64,000 nucleotides of DNA from Erythroxylum novogranatense (taxonomy: Eukaryota > Streptophyta > Magnoliopsida > Malpighiales > Erythroxylaceae): the NCBI GenBank assembly GCA_029891385.1, contig CM057235.1, positions 16,420,001-16,484,000 of the forward strand, given 5' to 3'. Positions 47,728 to 59,589 of the stretch are shown here, piece by piece. The notes under the pieces were generated by a model, which saw nothing but the letters and a program-made list of their open reading frames with translations, searched no databases and was not told where the DNA came from. The number at the start of each line of letters is the position of its first letter. Position 1 is the stretch's first letter. Both the position numbers and the translations under genes were made by a program.

Positions 47728-48159
47728 CTATATTCTCCAAGAGAGAGCCAGTTCTCTGTTACTATGCTTTCCCAATTGATTTATAATCAATTGTTCCCTA
47801 ATATTTTCCGTAGAAAGGTCTATAAGAGATATTAGGCTATTAGAGCACCATTTATGTTAGGCCCCGATTTTTTTTATTGATGTTATTAAGCATGAATTGT
47901 GTTAATTATGTGCTTAAGGCTTGGTTTGATTAAATTGGGAGTGTTAGTGGATAATTGAGATTAAGTTGAGTTTTGCGGTTTATATGGGAATTAAAGGGTA
48001 AATATGTTTGAGGGTATTTTGGGAAGATTGCTTAGGTTGGATTGGGTTAAGGCTTTACAAAGAGGGGTAAGTTAGTCTTTGTCCCCCTTTAGACTTAAGA
48101 AAGAGTTAAAAGAATTAGAAGGAAAGGAAAAGAAGAGGAAAGGAGAAAAGAGAGGAGAG

Positions 48160-49140
48160 GACTGATGAGTCAGTAGCCCTAGGAAATGCTGAGGCTTCTG
48201 TAGGGCTAGGTAGTAAGCCTATGCCATTGCAGACTCAGGAGTCGCCGGTTATGCAGGAGCAATTGCCTCCTCTGGATCCGAGGCTATTCCAGGCCTTTAC
48301 TCAGGCGTTTGTTCAGGCTATGGGTCAGATGCCACAGCCTTCTGCTTAAGCCCCAGCTAAGAAGGGTAGACGGTTCAACAGATTAAGGAAGTATGGAGTA
48401 GTGGACTTCTACGGGACCGCTGATCCTGAGGAAGCCGAGACATGGCTGAGAAAGACTGAGAGGGTGCTAGATCAGATGGACTGTGAGGATGATGAGCGGG
48501 TTATTTATGCTGCAAGCTTGCTTCAGGGAGTTGCTCTACATTGGTGGGAGACTGTGCTAGGGAGTCAGATGAGACCAATAGGGTTGGATCTGATGCTGAG
48601 TGAGGCTGCTAGATGTCGCCGGTTTGAGTCAGGACTGCACTTGGCTATCAGAGAGAAGGTAGTGGTGCAAAATTTCTGTGATTTTGAGCAGCTGGTTGAA
48701 GCGGCTCTGAGGGTTGATAACATAGAAAATATCAAGAGTGTTGTGAATAAGAAGAGAAGAGGAAGAGAGCAGTTCAAGAGGGGAGGTAGTACTAGTACCC
48801 CTATGCCAGACAGAAGTGCTAGGAGCTTCCCTATTCAGTCTGAAGAGAGGAGCAGTGGTGCGAGTCGACCTACCATGAGGACTCCTGCATATTCTCATCA
48901 GGCCTCTACAGTGGGAGGCAACAGAAAGGGAGAAGGGGACAAGTTATCAGTCCCTAAGTGAGAGCATTGTGGCAGTTTTCATGGAGGAGAATGTTACAGA
49001 TTAATAGGAGCATGTTTCAATTGCGGACAGAAAGGACACCTGGCTAGAGAGTGTCCCAAGCTGTTCAGGAGAGAGAGAAGCCAGATGCAAGCTGCTAGGA
49101 GAACGGAGACTGTGGGACAGAAGTCTTCTACAGAAGTGGG
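48160..49140 (+). pseudogene. Gypsy gag, internally deleted
   Basis: Retrotransposon gag domain in one main frame (186 codons at 48401-48961): DFYGTADPEEAETWLR, then LLQGVALHWWE, then CRRFESGLHLAIREKV and LVEAALRV. Roughly 60-65 residues normally found between the WWE motif and CRRFE are missing near 48570-48604, a clean in-frame deletion. After a TGA at 48959-48961 a zinc knuckle CFNCGQKGHLAREC (C-x2-C-x4-H-x4-C) follows at about 49015-49056. Upstream, an in-frame stop lies near 48346. Gag would package element RNA; this copy cannot. Confidence 0.75.
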
Positions 49141-49149
49141 CAGTTCTGA

Positions 49150-49225
49150 TGCAGCTAGGAGGGCGAGCATAGGCGTTCGCCGCGACGAGCGGGCGTTTGC
49201 CGCGACGAGCGGGGCTTCGCCACGG
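49150..49225. repeat. Short GC-rich tandem array in the LTR part
   Basis: About three units related to GCGTTTGCCGCGACGAGCGG, 20-24 bp each, at the junction between gag and the LTR second half. The array is GC-rich in an AT-rich setting. Confidence 0.7.
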
Positions 49226-50870
49226 CGAGCCTCTTGTTTCCAACAAAAAATGAATTTTGGTATTTTGGTTGTAACTTGGGCTGTAGATGTCCAAATGAGG
49301 TGATTTTGGATTCGTTGTGAGCTAGAGATTAGGGCTACAAGTTTTATGAAGAAGGGAAGTTCAGAATTTGCCTCTTAGGATTCGGGAATTTAGGTGGAAG
49401 TCGAATGTAGACTTTTAATACTAGTACTTTTGATTTTCAAGCTTTTGATTATTTCCTTTGAATATTGTTTGAATGAAAACTTGGTTTGTTATAGAAAACC
49501 AAGCCGACCTAATCCAATCGCAAGAGGAAGGACAACAGTGAGTTGGATTCTCGAGCGATATTAGGTGGGTAATATATTTATGGTTGTTGTGTGTATGGGC
49601 AATATGTGTGTGCTTGCTTGCATGTGTGTGACACTACTTGTGTTGAATTATAAGAAATATTGAAAATGCATTGTGATCATGATTATGTACTGCTTTGATA
49701 GGCATTATGGCATTTTGCAAGAATGAAAAGAACGAAAAGTATGAAAGCTTTGATAAAATGCTTTGAGCATGAAACGAATTGTTATGTGCTTTGTTTGGGT
49801 AAGAGAGTAACGGATCGTTAGTCATGTGCACGTCGACGTGTAGCCTTTTCCCGGTTGCCCTCTTGAGGCCACAAGATCTTGAGAAATCGGACTCGGATAG
49901 TTTACGGTATAAACTTCGGTTTATCTGGATCGTTTTACGGAACTCTCGAGCCATTTGTGTGCATTCATCATTGATTTGTTGGGCATGATGCATGATGAAT
50001 TGTTATATTGTGTAATCACATGACGTATTCTTGTGAGGATTGTAAATTGATAGATTGATGACTTGCTATACGCTTGTGTATATATATATATGTATATGCT
50101 TGAATGTGTGGCTCGTTGCCAATGGCTATAAATGTATATGTCACTAAGCTTCGCACCTCACCCTATTATCTCCCACTCCTCAGGTGCAGGACGAGACGAT
50201 CGTTGATCTTGCAAGGCATCGAAAACTCCAAGATAATTAGGAGCTTTTGTCTTAAGTTAGTATTTTGGTTAGCCCTCCGAGCATATCATCATGGAGCATC
50301 TTCATGTATTTTGAATTTATACTTTATTCTGTATTATGTATGGTTGAGAATACTTGTTGAATTTCACCGAATGATAATGACATGATGGCTTATGTAATTG
50401 GGATGATTAATGCATGTTTAGAATGCATGTGTAGAATGTGTTTATGTATGGGTATATGTTTGTGTGAATTGAAATTATGTATAGATGTTGGGATCGGGTC
50501 CGAAGTTTTGGGGAGCTCATCGCTAGCGCAGCCCGAGGGGCCACCTCGGGAATGGGGATCCGGGACCCGAGCTCAACAATTTAAACCTTCTATTGTTTCT
50601 CTCTTTCCAAATAGACTGGAAACAAGTTGAAACTACTACCATTAGCATTTACTTATCATACTTAGAGATATGCAGTTGGGATATCTCTAATAAGATATCT
50701 GTGAGGTTGTATTGACTAGTTCCGCGACCACATAGGCTAGAGATTCTAATCCACACTTCTTTGGCGAAATCACACTCAAAGAATAGATGATCTCTAGTCT
50801 CCTCCACTAGATTGCATAGATTGTTTAGGAGAGAATAGGAATTTCAGTCTGTCTCTTACTAATTTTTCTG

Positions 50871-51572
50871 TTTTCTTCTACACTAACTCTAACTAATTTT
50901 TTTCTACTGCTACCTGCCATGTGTCATTTTTCTAGGCAACTTTACCCTAGGCATTCTCTGGGTGTATTGCTCCATCGCCCATGATTTTTCCTGTGTGTTG
51001 CCACTAGTGAGTGACGAAGACTTCACCAATAGTAGTTAGTGTCATTGTTGTTGTCAGTCGTCGCTGGTGCGTAAGGATTCACTAATAGTATTTAGTGTCG
51101 TTGGTGATGCCTTCATCAATGACATCACTTACACTAGATTCTCAATTCAAAATCAAAACTCAAACTACAAACCCAACACTTAAACTCTATCACCAAGTTT
51201 CCATAAACTTCAAAACATGTAGTAATCATGTGTATGTGTCTATGTGTGTGTTATTTGTTTATTAATCTTGTATTGCTAAAGCTATGAGAGCGATTTACTT
51301 TTAAGAAAAAAACAAAATAAAACATGTAGATTTACACAAGCTTAACAAACAAAACAATGTACATCGTAAGCTTTCCCAAAAAGGACAAGGCATATGTATG
51401 TTTTAATTTTCATAATCAAGAATAAAGTATATAGGGCTTTACATTGTTAACCAAGGAAAAAACTTAATCTTTATTCGACAAATTCATTAATTAATTAATA
51501 TTTTAGGTCTTATTTTTTAATCAAATCAATAATAATCAAGCAGATTTAATCAAATTATAGAATTAAAAGTTA
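50871..51572. other. Copia 5' internal region, no coding seen
   Basis: This stretch lies between the L1 fragment and the PBS-like site and is expected to hold copia gag, which is not recognisable. A partial duplication is visible at 51010-51050 and 51070-51112 (TTCACTAATAGTATTTAGTGTC type). Confidence 0.4.
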
Positions 51573-51584
51573 GTTCTAATACCA
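51573..51584 (-). other. PBS-like site
   Basis: Minus strand TGGTATTAGAAC, two or so changes from the initiator-Met tRNA site TGGTATCAGAGC common in plant copia elements. It lies four bases inside the proposed LTR end. Confidence 0.55.
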
Positions 51585-52664
51585 TCAATGAAAAATCGGG
51601 ATAGGATTTGGTCCTAACTGTAATGGAATAATTATAAAACTTTTTATATTTTGATTTTCTTAAAGTCAACATCACTAAAAGTCTATAAAATGGTTAATGC
51701 ATAATCAAAATAAAGAAAGAATTATAATTCACACCTCATTTTAAAGCTTGATCATATCCTTGTTTTATCATTTGAATTATTTTTAAAACTCGCTCATCTC
51801 AACCACTATAGCAATATAAATGTCGAATCTCTAGTGGTATCCATAAAACCAGTTGAGAGAATTCAACAACTATTACAAAGAGGGTTAGGTAAGGAGTGCT
51901 AGTTTCATTAAAGCTTAAGTTGATTTATAATAAGTTTTGAACATTTTAGTAATTTACTTAAAATTAAATTCTAATTTCAATTAAGCTTTAATTAAAATTA
52001 TAGATAATTCTAATTGAATGCTAATGATGCCCAAATAAGATATAATATCTCATATTGATCCTTATTTATTAAATATCTCATATTTAATTGTAAAGTTTCT
52101 TAAACTTTACATTCAAGTTTAACTTGATTAAAATATCAATCCGTTATTTATGTGTGAGTCATTAGATTCTCAAATATGTTAGCAATGGATAAAATTATAA
52201 CCATAAATTATATTTAAGATTAGATAAATTAAACTCCTTTAATTTATCTTTAATTCTCTAGTTAAACAATTGATATCTATAGATCAAGATTGATGTCTAA
52301 CAATATATCATGACCACCCAAATATTTAGGAATGTCAAAGTAATTTTAACTAATCTTTTATGCCTGATTTTTTCATTCTTTCATTATAAAATATTCGATT
52401 AGATATAGAATATGAAATTAATGTTTATTTTGAGTTCAATTATATTAATTCTCTGCCATTAGCTATTGATTTGATCGATAATATTTGTAAGCTATTTACA
52501 AAAACATCATTTCTCCTTGGCTAAGGATTTCTCGAATCAATACTAATAAAAAATAATGAAACATTATCTGTAATCACTTTAGGATGATGAATCCTATCTT
52601 AATAACTACCTCTATATAGTTTATACTACATTGACTGAATTACTCATGACTAGAAAAGGTCATA

Positions 52665-53041
52665 GTGGTATGTTTAGTTGAGGGTTTATTAATGAAATAG
52701 AATGGAATGTAATATGATTCCATCATTTGGGAGGAGAGTTTATAATGGAATGGAATGGAATAGGAGAGTGTCATATTATATTACATTTGATCTTAAATAA
52801 TAAAATAAAAAACCTCCAATTTGGTGAGTTTAGGATGGAATGTAAAATGATGCACTATATTAGATTACAAAACCTTTATCCAAATAACATTTCACTATAT
52901 TACATTATGACCCTTCCATCACTCTCAAATAATAATTTTCTAATGTTACATCCATTTATATTCTATTTCATTATAAACCATTCCATTCCATTTTATTCTA
53001 TTCCATTCCATTAAAAACTTTACGTCTAACGAAACATAACC
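52665..53041. mobile_element. MITE with terminal inverted repeats
   Basis: Left end GGTATGTTTAGTTGAGGG, right end complement GGTTATGTTTCGTTAGACG, then GGAATGGAATG-type motifs inward from both ends. The homologous LTR at 43698-44474 lacks it, which gives an empty-site comparison near 44055. A TA/TAA target duplication of PIF/Harbinger type is possible but not clean. The 95-codon frame inside is chance. Confidence 0.7.
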
Positions 53042-53186
53042 TAAGTAGTATCAAAACATAATAATACCTATATAAGATAACTTTCGTAATCTCAAGTCAA
53101 AGGATCACTTATACAATTATCATAATGAAAACTTTCGTAGACATATAAATAATGTTTCAAATGGATTTCTTTTATGAGGTTGGTTC

Positions 53187-55538
53187 TGTAACATCCCATC
53201 ACTGATGGGAAGGGTATTTTAGTAAATTGGGACAGGTTAGGAATATTGAATTATATCTCGGCATGAACATACATCATATAGCCTCTATAATAATGATTGT
53301 TTTGCACATGCACTTGGTATACATGCATTCATGACATTTCCCAGCTTAAGTGTCAAATTGAGATCTTTTATGAAATTTATGTGAAAATAGTATTTGAAAA
53401 ATTATTTGGAGTGCGCCATTGAGTGTTTTACATTTTTAGGGATTTATGAGAATTTTTCTGGAATTTTTCGGGGTTCTTTCCTGGACTGGAAAATTCCAAC
53501 TGACTGAGTGAGTGAGTTTTTTTGTACTGAACAGGATTGCCTAATGGCATGAGATTAGTGGATAAATAATGTTAGGAAATTATTTTAGTGCCATGATTAG
53601 AGTTTAATTGGGATTAGTACTTAATTAACTAGAATTATTTGATTTTTGTCTTTTCTCATGTTAAAAAGCCAAGTGTCCCTTTATTAATTAACTTTGTCTT
53701 TTATTCCACTTCATCCACGACCTTGCTCCCTTAAAAGAATAACATGAAGTGCTTTGGAAGCCAAAAAGTGATCATTCATCCGAACCCTTGCTTCTCTTCT
53801 TTGGTGTGTTTCTTCTCCTCCTACGAAAGTTCTTCTTCTCATCCCATACAAGAAGATTTGCCTTGGTTCTTTGCTTGCTTCTTCTTTGTGCATACCTAAG
53901 ACCAAGCTTGCTCCTTGAGAAGATGATCATATGCATGTGTAGTGGTGATAGTCGTGAGTGGTGATTGAGAAGTTACAAGTTGAAGAAGTTGTGGAGAATT
54001 GAAAAGCCTTGGAGAATTGATAGCTTGAACTTGTTTAAGGTGAGTATTGATGTTTGTTCTTATACTTTTGGTAGTTAGAAGCATTCATGGGGATCCTTTA
54101 AGCATTTATTTGATCATGAAAAGGTTTGAATGGGTTTAATGCATGCTTGTGTGAGGAAAATGGATAGAGTAGGTAAAGAATGTGAAAGTAAGGTTGTTAA
54201 TGATGTTTATGATGTATAATGAATGGAAATAAAGTATGGGAATTGTGTATATGTGTGCTGCCAAATTTTGTGTAAGGATACAAATAATTGTTTTGTTGAG
54301 TTTGTGGTTGAATTGGAGGTGTAAATGAATGTATATTAATGTAGGTAAAGTGATAGAATGAAAGAGGATGAGGTATAGATGAAATCTGAAAAATTTGGTG
54401 TTGAGCCTATTGTAATGTTTTGATCATAACTAATTGTGTAGGTGAGAAAATGAGGTGAGGTTTGTGCCCAATTAAACTTTGGGATGTTGGCTACATTTTT
54501 GTGTGAAATAGGTGTTGTCCAATTTTAGCTTTAAGAGGTTGCAATATGCCTTGGAAAGTTACTGCTATTGACTGGAATGAATAGTACCCGAAACCATAAC
54601 CTAGAGTTTTGCTATTTTTTCCTAGATTAATTAAGAAGGAATTAGAACAAATGGACTAAATGAAAGTTGAATCCTATTAAGTTATCTTTCCAATGCCACT
54701 GATTTTGCAATTTTTCGATATGTATAGTAGGAGTTATGGACTGATGACTATTGACTGTTTTCATGCATTGAATGAAACCTAGCTGGAATGTCAAATTTGG
54801 TGCACATTATGATTTGGAGCAATTTTAGTAATTTATGTAAACTGAATTGGTGTGAGTGATCTTCTGTAAAGTTGTAGGGGAAAAAATGATCTTGAGAATG
54901 ATATATGACATGTAATTTTTGGTTGTCAGATTTGAGAGAAATGAATTTGCAAATACTGAACCTGCATTAGGTTGTGAATTGCTGATCATGGCAGAAACTT
55001 GCATAACAGTTTTGAAATTGTTAGAGATCGAATTGGATGTTGAGTTCTTCATGAAAATTGAAGTTTGAGATCTTATCTTTTCATGAATATAAGGTAGTGA
55101 ATTTGGTAACATTTTTGCTAAGAGATATACTGTTGTGAAATGTGCTGTTCAGATTGGGAAAATTCTGAGGGCTGATACTTTGGTGAATTGTTTGACATAG
55201 TTAGCAAGTGAATCTAATTTTTGGTTGTTCATGAAAGTTGTAGATAACATTGTGATATTACTGCCTTATTTATTGTCTAATTGTTTACTGGAGAATCAGA
55301 GAGTTACTGAATTTGCAATGTACTTCCCTGTTTTGATAGGTTTTGAGTAGGCAGCGGGTTTGACTGAATTTTAGACACCCTTATGAGTAAAATTACTTTG
55401 AATGGTCTAAATGAAACTTGTAGAGCTTTTCATTATCTTTCCAACAAGGTATAGTTTGCATTTTTCTAAAATGTGTAGAAAGAGATATGATAGACTGAAT
55501 TTCGGTTGGAAAACAGGAAAAAGAGAAGGAGATAAGGG

Positions 55539-55572
<34 letters not shown>

Positions 55573-56970
55573 TGTTGAATTTTGGTTTCTTTCGTGAATA
55601 ACTTTTCCGTCCGACGTCTGATTGACCTGGTTCTTAAGGCATCGGATTCATAGAATATTGAATTTCATTTTTTGAGAGATTCAGGATTTTTGGACGGGAA
55701 ATTGACGTGGGTCCGGGTACAGGTCTGTTTAATCACTGTTTTCTTTAATTGGGGACCTATAGAGGTCCGAATTGCGCACCGTCAGCGCCAATAGGTTTCT
55801 AATTTTTAGACAAATTTTTATGATGGAAAAAAATGGGATTAAGGCCGGGAATTCATGAACATGCATATTTCACCTACATGTGCACAAATTACATATTTAG
55901 TGACTCGTTCTTTCTCTGATTCTTATAGAAGCCCAAGTGGAGCGTCGTTCGACCGACGGGGCGAAAACTTCCCGGCATTAGCTCGGAAGTAATAGGTGAG
56001 TAAACTAGGTGGTTACCTCAATCTACGTGTTTACTGTGACTTATTTGCCCTACGGGGATTACTTGGATTATATGATATTGACTGTAAATTTACTGCTCAT
56101 TGGGAATTCTAAACTGTTATATAACTGTTCAATTGAACATGTGCACTCATGCACAGATGCATAAACTGATAAAGAATAAATGTGAACCGAGTCGCTACTG
56201 ATACTGATACTGCGAGCCTAGAGCTCGAAGGGAGATAATTCTCCTGAGCGCGTCTCATCGACTACTAAACACTGCTAAAGCACTCGGTCACAATACTGTA
56301 ATAAACTGAAAAAGAGTCACATGTGCATTGCATACTGGACTGAATATTTGACATGGTACTTGACTGTATGTATGTTGTAATATGACTGTAACTGTGTTCT
56401 GTTTACCGTGACTGTGTTGTATGCCTATTACTGTGATTGTATTAGCTTTGTAATTGTATGATTACTGGATGCATACTGTATCATGCTTATGTGATGCATG
56501 AATTGGGAGAACCATCGATGATGGTTTCTCATTGAGTTCGCAAACTCATCCAAAATTGCAATCTATTTTTCAGGATTAAGCGTAGACTGATAGCTCCCTC
56601 AGGACTGTAGAGCCGTGTACTGTGGATTGGCGAGAGAGGCGATGGCTCAAAGGTCGGTCAGCTGGGCTTTCTTTTGGAGACTTATAGTTAGATATGTTCT
56701 TTGTACATTACTATATGGTACGTAGTGTACGGTGTTTTGGAACCTGTGCAGACTAAAAATACTGACAGTTTGTAAATTTCTGAATTTGGAGTAAATGAAA
56801 TGAAATCCAGTTTGGTTTTAAAAAGTTGTCAATTTCTTCTTACTGCTTTATGATTGTGATGCCATGAGGAGTTTAGTGGTAGTTGTCAGTAGTGGTCTCT
56901 TATCGTAGGCTATGTACCGGAATGACCTACGGGCGTTCCGGTGGGTACTCTATGGTAAGGGGGCGCTACA
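53187..56970 (+). mobile_element. Solo LTR of a gypsy element, 3.78 kb
   Basis: Ends TGTAACATCCC and GGGCGCTACA with a perfect target duplication GGTTC (53182-53186 and 56971-56975) and no coding sequence inside. The orientation is set by a module shared with the plus-strand LTR at 10690: CTTTTCCGTCCGACGTCTG at about 55600 resembles 11750. An (AT)n tract lies at 55541-55568. At 3.78 kb it is long for an LTR. The homologous copia LTR shows the empty site. Confidence 0.85.
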
Positions 56971-57323
56971 GGTTCAGTAAACTTGTTCTCTAACAAACAC
57001 CCACAAATTTGTTTAAGTATCTCGACATTTTAATCTATAAGATCGACTACTTCTTTCATAAGAAAAAAGATAACATGTGCTAGTTTTGTTACGTTTTATT
57101 AATGTATAGTCTTAATAGAACAATAATTTGGAACAATTTAAGGATAATAAATAAATATCATATGAATACCATAATTATAATATCATCATGTTTTCATTTG
57201 CAATGTATCATTATCCTATGAAATTTATCATATACATCTAAATATATACAAGATAAAGAATGAGTTTAATTATTAGACACTAAACTACATTCAAACCGAT
57301 TGGTCATAAGACATAAACTAATA

Positions 57324-59280
57324 GTGTTAAATCGTCATAAAATTGGTTAAATTTTAATAAAATTGAAAATTTTGAAATATAATTAATGGAGAATATCCTT
57401 ACCCAACAAATAATTTGAAGTTTAATTAAAAAAGAGATTGTTAGATAAAATTAATTATTTTATTTTGTTTATAAAACCGACTAGTTTACTTAAAATCAAC
57501 TGAGTAATTAATAAACTAATTGTTTTTAATAACAAGAGTTATTAAAGTAAATTGAATTAGAAAGTTAAAATCGAACAAAAAATTAATTAATTCAAAGTTT
57601 TTATAGTAGAATTGGTATTTTTAATTATTGAATTAAATTCATACAGCACTTATCAAAATAAACTTGCAAGTGACGACATATTGGTTACATTAATCAATTA
57701 ATTTGTGATATCTTTTGTCATCCTACTATAACAAGAAGTGCTTCAAAAACATTATTATGATTATATGATATGTTGATTTATATAATTGCTCTCTTATGTT
57801 TACTACTATTTTTGGGATCTAAGGATATGCATGATAATGGTCTTCTATATGTACTTCTTTGTCGACTGGATTGTATAAACTATAGTATATTAAAGAAAAA
57901 TAATTGAAAACCATACGAAATTATGTACTCTTAGAACGATTTGCCTGCAGATTCGTTGCTCCTGGCTAGAATTCACACTGCTTTATCCTGTGAATCATCA
58001 GGTACTACATAGAAACATGGTCCTCCGTTTCAAAAATGATATATAAATCTTTATTGGTAGACATGTCCTTTCTGTTTGTGCGAGACCTACTGTCAATGGT
58101 GAACATTTTCAGGGAATAGAAAACGTGAAAACAGATAAAAATTGGCGCATTTAATTGTGCAGGCAAGATTAAATGCCTCCCTGTGTGTGATGGTCCATAC
58201 TTGAGAGTCGCATTTAGAAGAAATCCATGGCTGACCCGGCACTCCTCTATCAGTTCCTTTTATTCAACGCTTAGTTCAATGGATAGAAACATCTCCATCA
58301 ACCTTCGCCGACCACGCCTGAGTCGTAGCAACCCATGTTTTTCATTTATCAATTTCGTACCAGCTAACATAAAGATCTCTTTATTTTTAGTTGTATAGTT
58401 TGTGCAATTCTTTAATACGAAAATATTCTCAATAAAATGCTGATGTTATTAGTTCCAAGTTCGAAGATGTTGAATTCATCAATAGCTGTCGGAATGTTTT
58501 ATAATTATCATGAATCGTATGTTAATTAGCGAGTTTTTTCATGAACTGAATTCATTTATCCATCTCATCGTAATAAACATAATTTCCATTTGCCCAAGGG
58601 ACAATTCCTACTAAGAAAAGATGCAGGCAGGGAGAGTTAATTCGTTCTTGTCCATGAATTTGGCCCACTCTGGAGAATTTCCTGACGTTTTGAATGTGAT
58701 AGAATTATAATTTGCCAGGAAGATGTTTAAGAAAACAAAAATCAAGAGAGGAGACTCTTTTCTTCCTTGTCTTTTAATTTAACAAACCAACTTATTCGAA
58801 CAAGAGAACAAAATAATTCTGGTAGCTCACATGGTTTTTGCTTCTTTTTTTTTTTTTTTTAAACCGCATGTAGCACACAGTAATGATGGATGCATGATTG
58901 GAGGTAGTTGAAAGGGGGTTCTGAATTGTGGTAAAAATCCAACAGCCAAACTGACTTAATCTGGCACTTGCATTCATAACTCGCCCCCCACTCTGGCATG
59001 GCTGACCGGTCAACCCCGATTAGCTTCCTTCTAAGTTTTTTTTTTTTTTTCAGATGCCTTTCCTTCGTAATTATCTTCCCTTTGCATTCCAAGTCTCTTT
59101 TAGTGCCGACAAATGATAAAGAATAAACGTGTCACTTATGCTGGAATCAAGTATTGACGTATAAGGGCATCAAAGATCATGATTACAAGGAATCAACTTT
59201 GTGTTTCAACAAAGGTGTACTTGTACATCACAAAATTATAAGACAAAAGAAGTATGTGCAGATTCATAAGAACTAAAGAA
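57324..59280. other. Host-like DNA, no gene recognised
   Basis: AT-rich to about 57900, then more mixed. 57940-58400 has a higher GC content and an open frame of 71 codons (58183-58398) without any recognised motif; it could be an exon relic, but I cannot support that. T-runs occur at 58849-58860 and 59037-59050. Confidence 0.4.
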
Positions 59281-59578
59281 TATGAATGTCAATTTTAGCC
59301 CGGCTGTGGCTCGACTGGAACATAAAAAATGACATCATTTTTTAATTTTTTTTAAAATATAAGGTTGAGCTAGGTTAGCCTGTGCGAAATGATAATAACT
59401 AAAGAATATGAATGTTAATTTTGACTCAACCTGTGGCCCGACAAGAACGTTAAAAACGACATCATCTTTAATTTTTTTAAAAAATATAAGGTTGGGTTGA
59501 ATCGGGTCGATGTTGGTCCAGCCACGGGCTACCCAGTCCCTCCTAGCCTGGGCCCCGCTCGACCCATTGACATCCCTA
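59281..59578. mobile_element. Small hAT-type MITE
   Basis: Perfect 8-bp target duplication CTAAAGAA (59273-59280 and 59579-59586). The right end ...TTGACATCCCTA is the complement of the common hAT end TAGGGATGTCAA; the left end TATGAATGTCAA is a decayed version. About 125 bp of the left part, including the target duplication, is repeated in tandem at 59398. Confidence 0.8.
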
Positions 59579-59589
59579 CTAAAGAAGTC

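Larger units (their letters stand above)
47855..50578 (+). mobile_element. Rearranged gypsy unit: LTR start, gag, LTR end
   Basis: A 2724-bp insert with TGTTAGGCCCC...GCTCAACA ends and a perfect 5-bp target duplication ATTTA (47850-47854 and 50579-50583). It is not a plain solo LTR. About 300 bp of LTR start leads into a gag reading frame (48160-49140), and then the sequence runs into a typical LTR second half (49150-50578). No second LTR start, PBS, pol or purine tract is present. It most simply reflects a full-length element that lost part of its 5' LTR and everything from gag to mid 3' LTR. Confidence 0.75.
47728..50870 (-). pseudogene. L1 LINE C-terminal (zf-RVT) fragment, split
   Basis: Minus strand 50815-50584 gives the zinc-finger domain that ends plant L1 ORF2 proteins: TRDHLFFECDFAKEVW, then an SIWKERNNRRF stretch. 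After the gypsy unit (47855-50578) the same frame continues at 47849 and stops at TAG 47728-47730. When the insert and one copy of ATTTA are removed, the frame passes the junction without a shift. One in-frame stop (in the YDK segment) precedes the junction. The 5' truncation point near 50870 is approximate. Confidence 0.75.
43698..57323 (-). mobile_element. Ty1/copia element, nested and decayed
   Basis: Inferred as one minus-strand element: 5' LTR 51589-57323 (with two inserts), PBS-like TGGTATTAGAAC at 51573-51584, an internal region, an RNase H end at 44475-44760, and a truncated 3' LTR at 43698-44474. Without the nested elements the 5' LTR is about 1.57 kb, long for copia. The internal region is interrupted by an L1 fragment and, inside that, a gypsy unit. 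The two LTR copies differ considerably and most of the coding region is unreadable, so the element is old. The left end is truncated and has no target duplication. Confidence 0.6.
51589..57323 (-). repeat. Copia 5' LTR with two inserts
   Basis: Plus-strand left end TGAAAAATCGGG and right end ...AAACTAATA (terminal CA decayed). The LTR sequence is interrupted by a MITE (52665-53041) and a solo LTR (53187-56970). Homology with 43698-44474 begins at about 52340 and continues after both inserts, which demonstrates that the flanks were once contiguous. Confidence 0.65.

Noticed and set aside
52727..53014. 95-codon plus-strand frame
   Set aside because: Lies wholly inside a MITE and reflects GGAATGGAATG-type repeats.
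58183..58398. 71-codon open frame with higher GC
   Set aside because: No motif, splice context or homology that I can recognise; possibly a relic, but not supportable as a gene.
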